Below the pieces are notes generated by a model. The model was not told the origin of the DNA. It saw only the letters and a list, made by a program, of their open reading frames with translations, and did no database searches. A DNA stretch of 64,000 nucleotides. Origin: Candidatus Babeliales bacterium. Its GTDB lineage: Bacteria; Babelota; Babeliae; Babelales; Vermiphilaceae. The position numbers and the translations under genes are program-made. Positions 43,821-51,629 of this stretch are shown in pieces; positions within the stretch are counted from its first letter, which is position 1; every line of letters starts with the position of its first letter. The DNA lies in contig JAGVKD010000013.1 of assembly GCA_020050795.1 (NCBI GenBank), positions 27,833 through 91,832 of the forward strand. The letters run 5' to 3'.

Positions 43821-45590
43821 TTATGTTTTCGCATTCACCCAACGGCCTGCGCCAAGAAGCGCACCGGGATTGCCGTTTGCTGCGATTTTATTCGGATCAG
43901 TCTGGCCAAAATAATCACCAAGGCTATTCAGCATCGATGAATTGCCAAGAATGTAGTTAGCATTGCCCGCCATATTGTTGATTCCCGTGCCCGTATTTTT
44001 CATCGCGAGACAATTGAGGATTTTGACCTTTGTGGTGGTTGATGCGAATGCAAACCCATCATGCACATTATTCTGCGAAACACAATCAACAAATATCACG
44101 TCACGAATCGGGCCGACAACGGTACCTGTTGTTCCAAGACTAAAGCCATCACCAAGAAACGATATGGAGGCAGGGGAGGCCGTCGGGTCAAGAAAGTAGG
44201 GACCTCCACCCTGATTGCGCTGTGCCACACAGTTGCGAAACACCACATCCTGAATAGTATTACTTGGCCTCAGATTTACGAGTGAAAAACCATCGCCCAA
44301 ATTATCTTGCGCAACACAATCCTCAAAAAGCACATGAGAAACATTTTTTGTTGAAATAGCTCGGGCTATCAGCACAAATCCAACACCATTGGCCGTTGCG
44401 CAGCACCGTTTAAAGGAAATATTAGACAGTAGATTTCCGCTAATCCTAGGTGAATAGCACAGGAAGCCTGCTTCTGTACTCTTTTCTGCAACACAATCAG
44501 TAAATCTGGCAGAAAGCCCCAACCCGTTACCTGAGGAAAGAAGTGAAAAACCCTGTAAACATTGAGAGGCAACACAACGCTCAATAACTGAACTTCCACG
44601 GTCACCATTATCTGAAAATTCTACCGTAAATCCTATGCCAGTATTATTGGAAATGATGCCACACTGCACAATGCAATCGGATATAGTTATATTCGAGGAG
44701 GACAATACATTAATTCCTCCTGAGCCAGAATTGGTAGGAAGTAACCTCTCCACAATACAATTGCGAACAATCGTATTGCGGCAGCCGAAAAGCAGTGTGC
44801 TATCCTCCTGCAAGAGTGAACTTGTTATTGTGCAATTTTGAACTAAACAGGTGCGGCCGCGTTTTACGGGATTAAAAACTGTTAGAACGGCGGCGGTAGG
44901 GCTTCCAATCCGATTGTCATTATTAATTGCACAGCCTTCTACAACAATTGCATTGCCACTGACGAAGATAAGTCCGGCGTTATTTGCTTGGCAATTTTCG
45001 ATCAACAGCTCGTCAACATCAAGTAATGTAAAGTTACGCTGCATGGATATTATGAATTGACTGATGTTATTAAAATTCATGTCTTTAATAGTAATATTTT
45101 GCAGCTGAGTGGTAATAACAGCCGCATCTGCTATTCCAGTTCCATTGAGTCCTGAGCCGTCAGTGCCACCTATATTTTGAATCGTTCCATTTTTGATGAT
45201 CACATTTCGCACACCGTTGCCAAGTGTGATGCCGATAGTGGAGTTGCCACCTCCATCAATGATGTGGCCATTCAGATCAAGCGTGACATTATTTGCATTA
45301 ATAGTAATTGCCGATCCGGTGTTGAAAGTGACTGATTGTGCAAGGCAATAGTAGGTATTCGATCCAGTGATAGTGAACGTGCCGCCATTGCCAATATCGC
45401 TTTGATGAATGAGCACATCGCAGATTGTCGACCCGCCACACAAAAGCTGATCCAGTACAATCCCGATCCGTGTGGTGACATTCCATATTCCTTCGCCTGG
45501 AATGATTGGCTGCACGGTTATGGCTTGGCACATAGTTGCAGAAAAAAGAAGTGTGAGATAGATTGTTGGAGAAAAAATTCGCTTCATCAT
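43821..45590 (-). CDS. secreted right-handed parallel beta-helix protein, copy 1
   Basis: A 589-residue protein with a signal peptide (MMKRIFSPTIYLTLLFSATMCQA). The body is a series of ~20-25-residue coils typical of a pectate-lyase-like beta-helix: NNVTLDLNGHIIDGGGN, VRNVIIKNGTIQNIGG, LQNITIKDMNFNNI, NITISDCIVQCG, then N-x-x-F-x-x-C-x-A repeats with regular Cys (FEDCVAQDNLGDGF, FRNCVAQRNQGG, FVDCVSQNNVHDGFA). Such folds bind or cut polysaccharides or act as adhesins; no catalytic site is obvious. It is ~1.94 kb from a near-copy upstream. Confidence 0.85.
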   Translation of the reverse strand: MMKRIFSPTIYLTLLFSATMCQAITVQPIIPGEGIWNVTTRIGIVLDQLLCGGSTICDVLIHQSDIGNGGTFTITGSNTYYCLAQSVTFNTGSAITINANNVTLDLNGHIIDGGGNSTIGITLGNGVRNVIIKNGTIQNIGGTDGSGLNGTGIADAAVITTQLQNITIKDMNFNNISQFIISMQRNFTLLDVDELLIENCQANNAGLIFVSGNAIVVEGCAINNDNRIGSPTAAVLTVFNPVKRGRTCLVQNCTITSSLLQEDSTLLFGCRNTIVRNCIVERLLPTNSGSGGINVLSSSNITISDCIVQCGIISNNTGIGFTVEFSDNGDRGSSVIERCVASQCLQGFSLLSSGNGLGLSARFTDCVAEKSTEAGFLCYSPRISGNLLSNISFKRCCATANGVGFVLIARAISTKNVSHVLFEDCVAQDNLGDGFSLVNLRPSNTIQDVVFRNCVAQRNQGGGPYFLDPTASPASISFLGDGFSLGTTGTVVGPIRDVIFVDCVSQNNVHDGFAFASTTTKVKILNCLAMKNTGTGINNMAGNANYILGNSSMLNSLGDYFGQTDPNKIAANGNPGALLGAGRWVNAKT

Positions 45591-45645
45591 TTTAAAATTC
45601 CCTTTTTATAACTTTGGTTTTTTTTATTACTTTGGGACGTTGAAC

Positions 45646-45675
45646 AACATACTCAGATTTTCCCCAAAAGGTCAA
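45646..45675 (-). promoter_or_regulatory. candidate promoter of beta-helix copy 1
   Basis: On the minus strand TTGACC (45675-45670) and TATGTT (45651-45646) are 18 bp apart, about 55 bp before the ATG at 45590. The same boxes are kept upstream of copy 2. Confidence 0.4.
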
Positions 45676-45694
45676 AATGAGCAGGCGGTTCAAC

Positions 45695-45732
45695 AAGAGA
45701 GAGGGCACCTTAATTGGCGCCCTCTCTCTTTT
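45695..45732. terminator. terminator after beta-helix copy 2
   Basis: AAGAGAGAGGGC (45695-45706) pairs with GCCCTCTCTCTT (45719-45730), 12-nt loop. It lies just downstream of the copy 2 gene (minus strand) and has a nearly identical relative at 47639-47664. Confidence 0.75.
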
Positions 45733-45752
45733 ATCTTAAAAAATTAATTCAA

Positions 45753-47528
45753 TTATGTTTTTGCATTCACCCAACGGCCTGCGCCAAGAAGCGCACCGGG
45801 ATTGCCATTCGCTGCAATTTTATTCGGATCAGTCTGGCCAAAATAATCACCGAGACTATTCAGCATCGATGAGTTGCCAAGAATATAGTTAGCATTGCCC
45901 GCCATATTATTAATTCCCGTACCAGTATTTTTCATCGCAAGGCAATTGAGGATTTTAACGTGCGAGGAGGTTGTTCCGAGGGCAAAACCATCATGTGCAT
46001 TATTCTGCGAAACGCAATCAATAAATATCACATCACGAATATGACCGATAGTGGAGGTGTTCACAGATGATGTTGCAGTTCCAAGACTAAAGCCATCACC
46101 AAGAAATGTTGTGAGAGCGAGGCTGCTGCCAAAAAAGGGAGATATGTAAGGACCGCCGCCCTGATTGCGCTGCGCCACACAATTGCGAAATATCACATTC
46201 CGAATAGTATTATCTCTCTGCTGATTTACTAGCGCAAAGCCATCGCCCGCATTATCTTGTGCAATACAATCTTCAAAGAGCACATGAGAAATATTGCAAG
46301 GTCCAGCAGGTCCAGTTATTAGCACAAATCCACAGCCATTGGCTGTGGAGCAGCACCGTTTAAAGGAGGTATTAGAGATAGGTGTAATAAACCCCTCTGT
46401 AGCGCACAGGAAGCCTATATCTCTACTCTTTTCCGCAACACAATCAGTGAATCTGATCCCAAGTCCCAACGTGTCAAAAACAAAAGAACGAAGCCAAAAA
46501 CCCTGGTAACATTGAGAAGCAACACAGCGCTCAATGACTGCCCATCCACGGTCACGGTTAATTGTAAGAGACACCACAAATCCAACAGTAGTATTATTTG
46601 AGGCACCGCGAGACTGCACAATGCAATCGGATATAGTCACATTTGTGCTTTCCTCAACAAGAACTCCAATGCCAGAATTCCCCAGTCCTTCCATCGTACA
46701 ATTGCGAACAGTCGTATTACGGTGGCCGAAAAGCGCTATGCCAGAGCCCTGTAAGAATGAACTTGTTATTATACAATCTTGAACCAAACAATAGCGACTG
46801 CGTGATAGAGGGTTGCGAAGTGTTATTGAACCAAGATTCACAGCAAAGCTACCTGGTGTATTAATTTCACAGCCTTGTACAACGATTGCATTTCCAGTAA
46901 TGAAGATAATTCCAGCGTTGTTTGCATGGCAATTTTCGATTAACAATTCGTCAACATCAAAGAATGCGAAGCTTTTTTGCATGGATATTAAGCGTCGACT
47001 AATGTTATTAAAATTCATGTCTTTAATGGTGATATTTTTCAACGGAGTAGTGATAACGGCAGCATCAGCTATTCCAGCTCCATTGAGTCCCGTGGTATCA
47101 GTTCCACCTATATTTTGAATTGTTCCATTCTTGACGATCACATTCCGCACGCCGTCACCAAGTGTGACTCCCCTGGTAGAATTGCCGCCACCATCAATGA
47201 CGTGGCCATTCAGATCGAGGGTCACATTGTTTGCATTAATAGTTATTGCCGATCCGGTGTTGAAGGTCACTGATTGCGCCAGGCAGTAGTAGGTATTCGA
47301 GCCGGTGATAGTGAAGGTGCCGCCATTGCCGATATCACTCTGATGAATGAGCACATCGCAGGTTGTCGATCCGCCGCACAAAAGCTGATCCAGTACAATC
47401 CCGATGCGCGTGGTAACATTCCATATCCCCTCACCCGGTATGATTGGTTGCACGGTTATCGCCTGGCACATGGTTGCAGAAAGAAGAAGTGCAAGGTAGA
47501 TTGTTGGAGAAAAAATTCGCTTCATCAT
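45753..47528 (-). CDS. secreted right-handed parallel beta-helix protein, copy 2
   Basis: A 591-residue paralog of the neighbouring gene. The first ~150 residues and last ~70 (KILNCLAMKNTGTGINNMAG to the ...GRWVNAKT end) are almost identical; the central coils differ at many sites (for example VEESTNVTISDCIVQSRGAS against VLSSSNITISDCIVQCGIIS). The direct repeat also covers the upstream spacer and the terminator. The mosaic, conserved ends and changing middle, suggests diversifying selection or recombination between copies. Confidence 0.85.
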   Translation of the reverse strand: MMKRIFSPTIYLALLLSATMCQAITVQPIIPGEGIWNVTTRIGIVLDQLLCGGSTTCDVLIHQSDIGNGGTFTITGSNTYYCLAQSVTFNTGSAITINANNVTLDLNGHVIDGGGNSTRGVTLGDGVRNVIVKNGTIQNIGGTDTTGLNGAGIADAAVITTPLKNITIKDMNFNNISRRLISMQKSFAFFDVDELLIENCHANNAGIIFITGNAIVVQGCEINTPGSFAVNLGSITLRNPLSRSRYCLVQDCIITSSFLQGSGIALFGHRNTTVRNCTMEGLGNSGIGVLVEESTNVTISDCIVQSRGASNNTTVGFVVSLTINRDRGWAVIERCVASQCYQGFWLRSFVFDTLGLGIRFTDCVAEKSRDIGFLCATEGFITPISNTSFKRCCSTANGCGFVLITGPAGPCNISHVLFEDCIAQDNAGDGFALVNQQRDNTIRNVIFRNCVAQRNQGGGPYISPFFGSSLALTTFLGDGFSLGTATSSVNTSTIGHIRDVIFIDCVSQNNAHDGFALGTTSSHVKILNCLAMKNTGTGINNMAGNANYILGNSSMLNSLGDYFGQTDPNKIAANGNPGALLGAGRWVNAKT

Positions 47529-47585
47529 TCTAGAATTCCTTTTTTTATCACTTTTGGTTTTTTTTATTATTTTGGGACGTTGAAC

Positions 47586-47615
47586 AACATACTCAGATTC
47601 TCCTCAAAAGGTCAA
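47586..47615 (-). promoter_or_regulatory. candidate promoter of beta-helix copy 2
   Basis: TTGACC (47615-47610) and TATGTT (47591-47586) on the minus strand, 18 bp apart, in the same place as for copy 1. Confidence 0.4.
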
Positions 47616-47638
47616 AATGAGCATGCGGTTCAACAAGA

Positions 47639-47668
47639 AGAGGGCACCTTAATTGGCGCCCTCTCTTT
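47639..47668. terminator. terminator-like hairpin upstream of copy 2
   Basis: AGAGGGC (47639-47645) pairs with GCCCTCT (47658-47664), followed by T residues on the plus strand. It is the counterpart of 45695-45732 and marks the edge of the duplicated unit. Confidence 0.6.
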
Positions 47669-47775
47669 TTTGGCTTCAATAGACCCAACTTCTATCAGGG
47701 GCATTCCCGCTCGACCCCCCTTTTGCCAAACAGGCATTATTAGCGTAGAATTAAGAGTAAATGAAGGATTTTATC

Positions 47776-48075
47776 ATGAAAAAATTGACGACTCTTTCCC
47801 TAGGAACACTAGGGCTCTTATTCACCCCAGCAACACTGTTGCCATCGAGTACATTTGGATCGGTTCTGAAAACGCTCGGCCGCGGCCAGTTCATCAGACG
47901 TTTTGCGACAGAATGTCCACGCCAAAAACAATTGGATGCTTTCAGGGCTCGATTGAATGAACACTTTAAAAACAAGAGAGTTGCGCGCGAGAAATTTACC
48001 CGAATCAAGAACGAAATTGCGCAAGCACAACAATTGCTTAATGAATTAAAAGACGCAAAGAAAAAGTCCACTTAA
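47776..48075 (+). CDS. small secreted basic helical protein
   Basis: A 99-residue protein: signal-like N-terminus (MKKLTTLSLGTLGLLFTPATLL), then a basic helical part (RQKQLDAFRARLNEHFKNKR, REKFTRIKNEIAQAQQLLNE). ATG 47776 has AAGGA 7 nt upstream, itself inside an earlier in-frame ATG at 47761. No family recognised. A terminator follows. Confidence 0.62.
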   Translation: MKKLTTLSLGTLGLLFTPATLLPSSTFGSVLKTLGRGQFIRRFATECPRQKQLDAFRARLNEHFKNKRVAREKFTRIKNEIAQAQQLLNELKDAKKKST

Positions 48076-48103
48076 TCCATTGGCATATATTTCGAAAATT
48101 AAA

Positions 48104-48134
48104 AAGCAGTCACATTTTGTGGCTGCTTATTTTT
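48104..48134 (+). terminator. rho-independent terminator
   Basis: AAGCAGTCACA (48104-48114) pairs with TGTGGCTGCTT (48118-48128, one G-U), followed by ATTTTT. Confidence 0.85.
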
Positions 48135-48136
48135 AT

Positions 48137-48192
48137 CCGTTCGATATCCCTCGATACATTTTTGCAGACGCAAAAACACTCGGGACGAACGG
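48137..48192 (+). repeat. palindromic repeat A1 (CCGTTCG...CGAACGG family)
   Basis: A 56-bp copy: CCGTTCGATATCCCTCGATA, centre TTTTTGC-AGAC-GCAAAAA, then CACTCGGGACGAACGG. GTTCG(ata)TCCC pairs with GGGACGAAC, with the centre forming an inner stem. Same orientation and same centre as B2 at 49963-50015. Confidence 0.85.
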
Positions 48193-48250
48193 GGGAAATA
48201 TACTTGTTTTGTATGTATGATATTCTTTCTTTATTAATAAATTTTTTTAG

Positions 48251-48302
48251 CCGTTCGTCCCGAGTGCCGAACGCAAGTGAGGTGTATCGAGGGATATCGA
48301 AC
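48251..48302 (-). repeat. palindromic repeat A2, inverted relative to A1
   Basis: CCGTTCGTCCCGAGTG (48251-48266), a different centre, then TGTATCGAGGGATATCGAAC. The reverse complement shares GTTCGATATCCCTCGATACA and CACTCGGGACGAACGG with A1. A1 and A2 face each other across 58 bp of AT-rich DNA with no gene. Confidence 0.85.
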
Positions 48303-48321
48303 ACCTTTAATAAAAGAATAT

Positions 48322-49497
48322 ATGCATAAGAATTCATATCTATTGTTATTGTCTCTATTTTTCATTCCATCTCATACACATGCTTGGCGAGTGCCAAGGC
48401 TCCTACGCTCCCGTCTACACTTTTCAGCTACGTCCGTTTTCGCCCAACCGCTTCATCGGACCTTGTCGGGCTTTGCCTTTCATCTACGTGGATATCATTC
48501 TTCTCGCCCGGTACACCAGCAACTCACTGCAGATAACACCCGCTTGATCGTGTCGCCTGAATCAAGTGCTGCGCCAAACCTGATTGCATTAATCAACCAA
48601 TTGCAAAACGGTGCTTGGGTATTGCTCGATGGCTCATCAATTTCCCATCACGGCGTTATCGCGGCATTGCAATCGGCAGCACATCGCGGCGTGCATATCG
48701 AGGCATGCGTTGATACCAACCGAGCAGAAAATAAAGCGCTCGCCACAATTCCGGAAATTATCATTCACCCTCGCGATATTCACACCAAACGCACATTGCT
48801 CTTTTCCACTGACCCACGAGAGAGTGGAGAAACTAATAATGGTGTTGTATTTTTTGGTTCAGAAAATATGAGCAACAATGCCGGCAGACACGTGGAAGTG
48901 CATATGCAATCGACAGAAAAAAATTGCGTGGCACAACATTATCAAGATCATCAACTCAATGTGCTGGATGGCCAACAAGAAAAAGAAGAAAACTCCGATG
49001 CAGATCTGCAGATTCTCAATTCCCGTCAACACGATTTGAATGCAGCCACTGCAGCCGCAATCGCATGCCCACGCACACTCACTGTCAAGCTTGCTACCAT
49101 GATCCTGACCGATGAGGGAATTTGGAGCGCTCTTGCTGCCCAAGCATGCGCAGGAAAAATAGTACAAGTGCTTATCGATAAAGACACGCGAGATTATCCA
49201 AGCGGCAAACATTTCATACCAGAATTAGTAAAGCATGGCGCAGACGTTCGATCCTTTAGCAGAACCGGTCGCTTTCAGCATGCAAAAATAGTGTCGCTCG
49301 AGCAAGATAATGAAGAAGATGAGATTGTGGAAGAAAACAAAAAAACGCTCGATATGATATCAAGCGCAAATTGTACCCGAGTGGGCAATCAGCAAATAAA
49401 TAGCACCATGGTGGTACGTAACAACCGATGGTTCCACACGGAAATTCAAACCACGTTAGAGAAAATCGCAAACTTGTGCGCATCATTGCGCCAATAG
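48322..49497 (+). CDS. secreted phospholipase D-like protein, second copy
   Basis: A 391-residue protein with a signal peptide (MHKNSYLLLLSLFFIPSHTHA). It shares the plan of the gene at 29760-31139: GAWVLLDGSSISHHGVIAAL with HTKRTLLFS, FFGSENMSNN, then VLIDKDTRDYPSGKHF with FQHAKIVSL and MISSANCTRVGNQQINSTMV. Both H-x-K motifs lack the Asp of the classic HKD motif. Start taken at 48322, since 48277 lies inside repeat A2. No good Shine-Dalgarno. The gene sits between repeats A2 and B1. Confidence 0.72.
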   Translation: MHKNSYLLLLSLFFIPSHTHAWRVPRLLRSRLHFSATSVFAQPLHRTLSGFAFHLRGYHSSRPVHQQLTADNTRLIVSPESSAAPNLIALINQLQNGAWVLLDGSSISHHGVIAALQSAAHRGVHIEACVDTNRAENKALATIPEIIIHPRDIHTKRTLLFSTDPRESGETNNGVVFFGSENMSNNAGRHVEVHMQSTEKNCVAQHYQDHQLNVLDGQQEKEENSDADLQILNSRQHDLNAATAAAIACPRTLTVKLATMILTDEGIWSALAAQACAGKIVQVLIDKDTRDYPSGKHFIPELVKHGADVRSFSRTGRFQHAKIVSLEQDNEEDEIVEENKKTLDMISSANCTRVGNQQINSTMVVRNNRWFHTEIQTTLEKIANLCASLRQ

Positions 49498-49561
49498 AAC
49501 TACGACCTTGCAATAGTTACAATCTTAGAAAATACATTTATTATAAAAAAGACTATAGAAT

Positions 49562-49622
49562 CCGTTCGTCCCGAGTGTTCTTCGTAGCGTTAGCGAAGAA
49601 GAATGTATCGAGGGATTCGAAA
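49562..49622 (-). repeat. palindromic repeat B1
   Basis: CCGTTCGTCCCGAGTG, centre TTCTTCG-TAGCGTTAG-CGAAGAA, then ATGTATCGAGGGATTCGAA. Ends 28 bp before the GIY-YIG start. Confidence 0.85.
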
Positions 49623-49650
49623 CATTTAAAAAATTAATTAATTAAAAATA

Positions 49651-49959
49651 ATGAAACCTTTTTTTGTATACATACTGCATTGCTCAGATGGTTCATATTA
49701 CAGCGGTCACACCGATAATATCGAAACCCGTATTTCTCAACATATGCAAGGCACGCTTGAAGGGTATACCTCCGCTCGAAGACCATTGAAGGTTGTTTTT
49801 GTGCAAACCTGTGAATCACGAAGTGAGGCATTGGAAGCTGAGCGACAAATCAAAAATTGGTCTCGAAGAAAAAAAGAGTCATTGATCAATGAGCATTGGC
49901 AAGATTTGGCTATCTTTGCAAAGAAACACTTTTCAAAAATAGCACAAGAAGATTTATAA
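49651..49959 (+). CDS. GIY-YIG nuclease-domain protein, copy 1
   Basis: A 102-residue single-domain GIY-YIG protein. The GIY-like strand is FVYIL, the YIG-like strand is YYSGHTD (Gly kept), the Arg is in NIETRISQH, and the catalytic Glu lies in ALEAERQIKNWSRRKK. These are the positions used by GIY-YIG endonucleases to nick DNA. It is strongly similar to the protein at 57930-58220 (29 of the first 31 residues the same, ERQIKNWSRRKK identical). No Shine-Dalgarno is visible. It lies between inverted repeats B1 and B2, 3 bp from B2. Confidence 0.9.
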   Translation: MKPFFVYILHCSDGSYYSGHTDNIETRISQHMQGTLEGYTSARRPLKVVFVQTCESRSEALEAERQIKNWSRRKKESLINEHWQDLAIFAKKHFSKIAQEDL

Positions 49960-49962
49960 GGA

Positions 49963-50015
49963 GTTCGAATCCCTCGATACATTTTTGCAGACGCAAAAAC
50001 ACTCGGGACGAACGG
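49963..50015 (+). repeat. palindromic repeat B2
   Basis: GTTCGAATCCCTCGATACAT, centre TTTTGCAGACGCAAAA, then CACTCGGGACGAACGG. It begins 3 bp after the GIY-YIG stop and matches A1 in its centre. Confidence 0.88.
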
Positions 50016-50089
50016 ATTAAAAAAATTTATCTGAAATAAGGGCAAGGGGAACTCAGACAAAATAAAGACGTTCCCATCCATTTGAAATT

Positions 50090-50151
50090 AGGTGTTCGAA
50101 TGGTTCGATACTAATTTTTCGCTTCGCTCAAAATTCACTCACCACGAACGG
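50090..50151 (+). repeat. diverged palindromic repeat B3
   Basis: AGGTGTTCGAATGGTTCGAT at the start, a TTTTTCGCTTCGCTCAAAA centre and CACGAACGG at the end. It fits the same layout with several changes in the middle. Confidence 0.6.
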
Positions 50152-50170
50152 ATAATAAAAATAGTTCAAT

Positions 50171-50240
50171 GTGTTCCCGTCCATCCTGCCGCCTGTCCGC
50201 CGTAGCCCACAGGGCGTAGGAGGAAGGGATTCGAACACCT
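50171..50240 (-). repeat. palindromic repeat B4 with GTGTTC/GAACAC ends
   Basis: GTGTTCCCGTCC at the left and GGGATTCGAACACCT at the right enclose a G/C-rich centre with GTCCGCCGTAGCCCACAGGG. AGGTGTTCGAAT (50090-50101) and ATTCGAACACCT (50229-50240) are a perfect 12-bp inverted pair joining B3 and B4. The 328 bp from 49960 to 50287 hold only B2-B4 and the nusB terminator. Confidence 0.55.
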
Positions 50241-50261
50241 ATGTTATTTCCATTGTGGATC

Positions 50262-50304
50262 AAAAAAAGCATCCGGAATAACGTTAATTATTCGTCAGAT
50301 GCTT
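50262..50304 (-). terminator. rho-independent terminator overlapping the nusB 3' end
   Basis: On the minus strand AAGCATC (50304-50298) pairs with GATGCTT (50273-50267), with an inner AATAA/TTATT stem holding the stop codon, and seven T residues follow. Confidence 0.75.
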
Positions 50305-50842
50305 CTTCTTCTTTTTCAATATCTATATTTTCTTCAGACGGCACTTCTCTGCCCAATTCTCTCGCCGCTTTATCAAGGATGCCATTAATAAATCGAAAGG
50401 CATCTTTTTCGGCAAAACATTTGGCAAGTTCAACTGCTTCGTTGATGATAATACGCGTATCGGTATCGGTCGACTGCAATTCCCACACGGCAAAACGTAA
50501 AATTAGTTTTGTCGCCACACCAATGCGATCAAATCGCCAGTTGGTCAAAAATGGTTTGTAGAATTCGTCGAGCGCATCTCGTTGATCAATCACTTGCTGT
50601 GAAACTTGGAAAACTTTGCCGTGTCGGGGGATTTCTAAATCGAACCCACGATTAAAATTCTCCACGATACTCTCTAATGAAGTATCATAGTCGAATGCAT
50701 CGGCTGCATATAATAAGTGAAAGATTAACGAACGTACCGCACGCTGCGATAAATCGTCATAGGATAAAGGCGTCTCGTGCCCAGCATCTTCTAGCTGATC
50801 ATCTATGTGCTGCTCGGCGTCTTTTTTGAATTCTGAGCTCAT
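50288..50842 (-). CDS. nusB: transcription antitermination factor NusB
   Basis: A 184-residue all-helical protein, a little long for NusB. The N-terminal RAVRSLIFHLLYAADAF matches the family's R-x-x-x-[LI]-x-x-L-[YF]-x-x-D pattern, and the C-terminal WRFDRIGVATKLILRFAVWEL plus RIIINEAVELAKCFAEKDAFRFINGILDK is typical. NusB with NusE binds boxA RNA for rRNA antitermination. The tail is acidic (EENIDIEKEEEASDE). ATG 50842 has AAGGG 6 nt upstream. It follows efp by 24 bp on the same transcript. Confidence 0.92.
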   Translation of the reverse strand: MSSEFKKDAEQHIDDQLEDAGHETPLSYDDLSQRAVRSLIFHLLYAADAFDYDTSLESIVENFNRGFDLEIPRHGKVFQVSQQVIDQRDALDEFYKPFLTNWRFDRIGVATKLILRFAVWELQSTDTDTRIIINEAVELAKCFAEKDAFRFINGILDKAARELGREVPSEENIDIEKEEEASDE

Positions 50843-50866
50843 AAACACCCTTTTGAAATTAACGAT

Positions 50867-51433
50867 TTATTTCTTCACTCGCTCAATATATTTCCCATCA
50901 CGAGTATCAATCTTCACAAACTCACCCTCTTGCACAAACAATGGCACCTGAACCATAGCCCCTGTTTCCAGTTTTGCTGGTTTGGTTGCGCCACCCTGTG
51001 CAGTATCACCACGAACACCTGGAGGTGTTTCTTTAACTTCTAACTCCATAAACATTGGAGCTGCGGCAGAAATTGGGCGCTCATCAAAATACAAAAGCGT
51101 ATAGACTTCTTGTTCTTTGAGGTATTCCATAATCTCAGAGATCTGGGTTGCCTTGAGCTCAACCTGCTCATAATTTCTTTGATCCATGAAATGGTAGATA
51201 TCCCCATCATTGTAGAGATATTGCATTTCACGATATTGGAGTCCTGGATCGGGGAACTTTTCCCCTGAGCGGAATGTTTCTTCGTTGATCACACCGGTAA
51301 TAAGGTTTTTGAGCTTGGTTTTAACAAACGCTCCGCCTTTACCAGGTTTAACATGGACATAATCGAGAACCATATAAGGCGCATCTTTGAATAGAATTTT
51401 CGCGCCTTTTCGAAACTCTGAAGTAGAAATCAC
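50867..51433 (-). CDS. efp: translation elongation factor P
   Basis: A 188-residue three-domain protein of normal length. The domain I loop VKPGKGGAFVKTKLKNL carries the Lys that is modified in many bacteria (PGKGGAF). Domain II/III segments NDGDIYHFMDQRNYEQVEL and TPPGVRGDTAQGGATKPAKLETGAMVQVPLF are diagnostic. It relieves stalling at polyproline, which fits the Pro-rich repeat protein encoded nearby. The GTG start has AAAGG 9 nt upstream. It heads the efp-nusB unit. Confidence 0.97.
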   Translation of the reverse strand: MISTSEFRKGAKILFKDAPYMVLDYVHVKPGKGGAFVKTKLKNLITGVINEETFRSGEKFPDPGLQYREMQYLYNDGDIYHFMDQRNYEQVELKATQISEIMEYLKEQEVYTLLYFDERPISAAAPMFMELEVKETPPGVRGDTAQGGATKPAKLETGAMVQVPLFVQEGEFVKIDTRDGKYIERVKK

Positions 51434-51629
51434 TGATCAGTACCTTTCTTTCGAAAACTATTACACTTCAATTTTCACTACGCTCCATTTATCAAGCTAC
51501 TTTTTAATATAGAAAACCTTTTGAAAATGCGCAATTACAATTGATTTAAACAACAAAACCTTCAAGTGTTAACTTTGCAGGTAGAAATAAAATATAGTAA
51601 TTACAGGGCAATACCCAGGGGGCATAAAC

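Larger units (their letters stand above)
49562..50015. mobile_element. 454-bp GIY-YIG unit with 16-bp terminal inverted repeats (putative)
   Basis: The outer ends CCGTTCGTCCCGAGTG (49562-49577) and CACTCGGGACGAACGG (50000-50015) are perfect inverted repeats. Each belongs to a ~55-60-bp hairpin repeat (B1, B2) in opposite orientation, and the only gene between is a GIY-YIG nuclease. No clear target-site duplication is seen. Calling it mobile is inference from structure and from the second such unit at 57884-58272. Confidence 0.55.

Noticed and set aside
47274..47960. A 228-residue plus-strand open frame over the beta-helix 5' end
   Set aside because: It runs antisense to the well-supported beta-helix gene and through its promoter and terminator, with no recognisable protein features.
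48277..48321. Upstream start for the second PLD-like gene
   Set aside because: The extra 15 codons lie inside repeat A2 and would hide the signal peptide.
49963..49982. GTTCGAATCCC in the palindromic repeats looks like a tRNA T-loop
   Set aside because: No acceptor, D or anticodon arms can be built around it at any copy; the likeness is limited to the GTTCGAATCC word.
48137..50240. Possible CRISPR array from repeated palindromes
   Set aside because: Copies are in both orientations, with variable centres, irregular spacing and genes between them; no cas gene is in the window.
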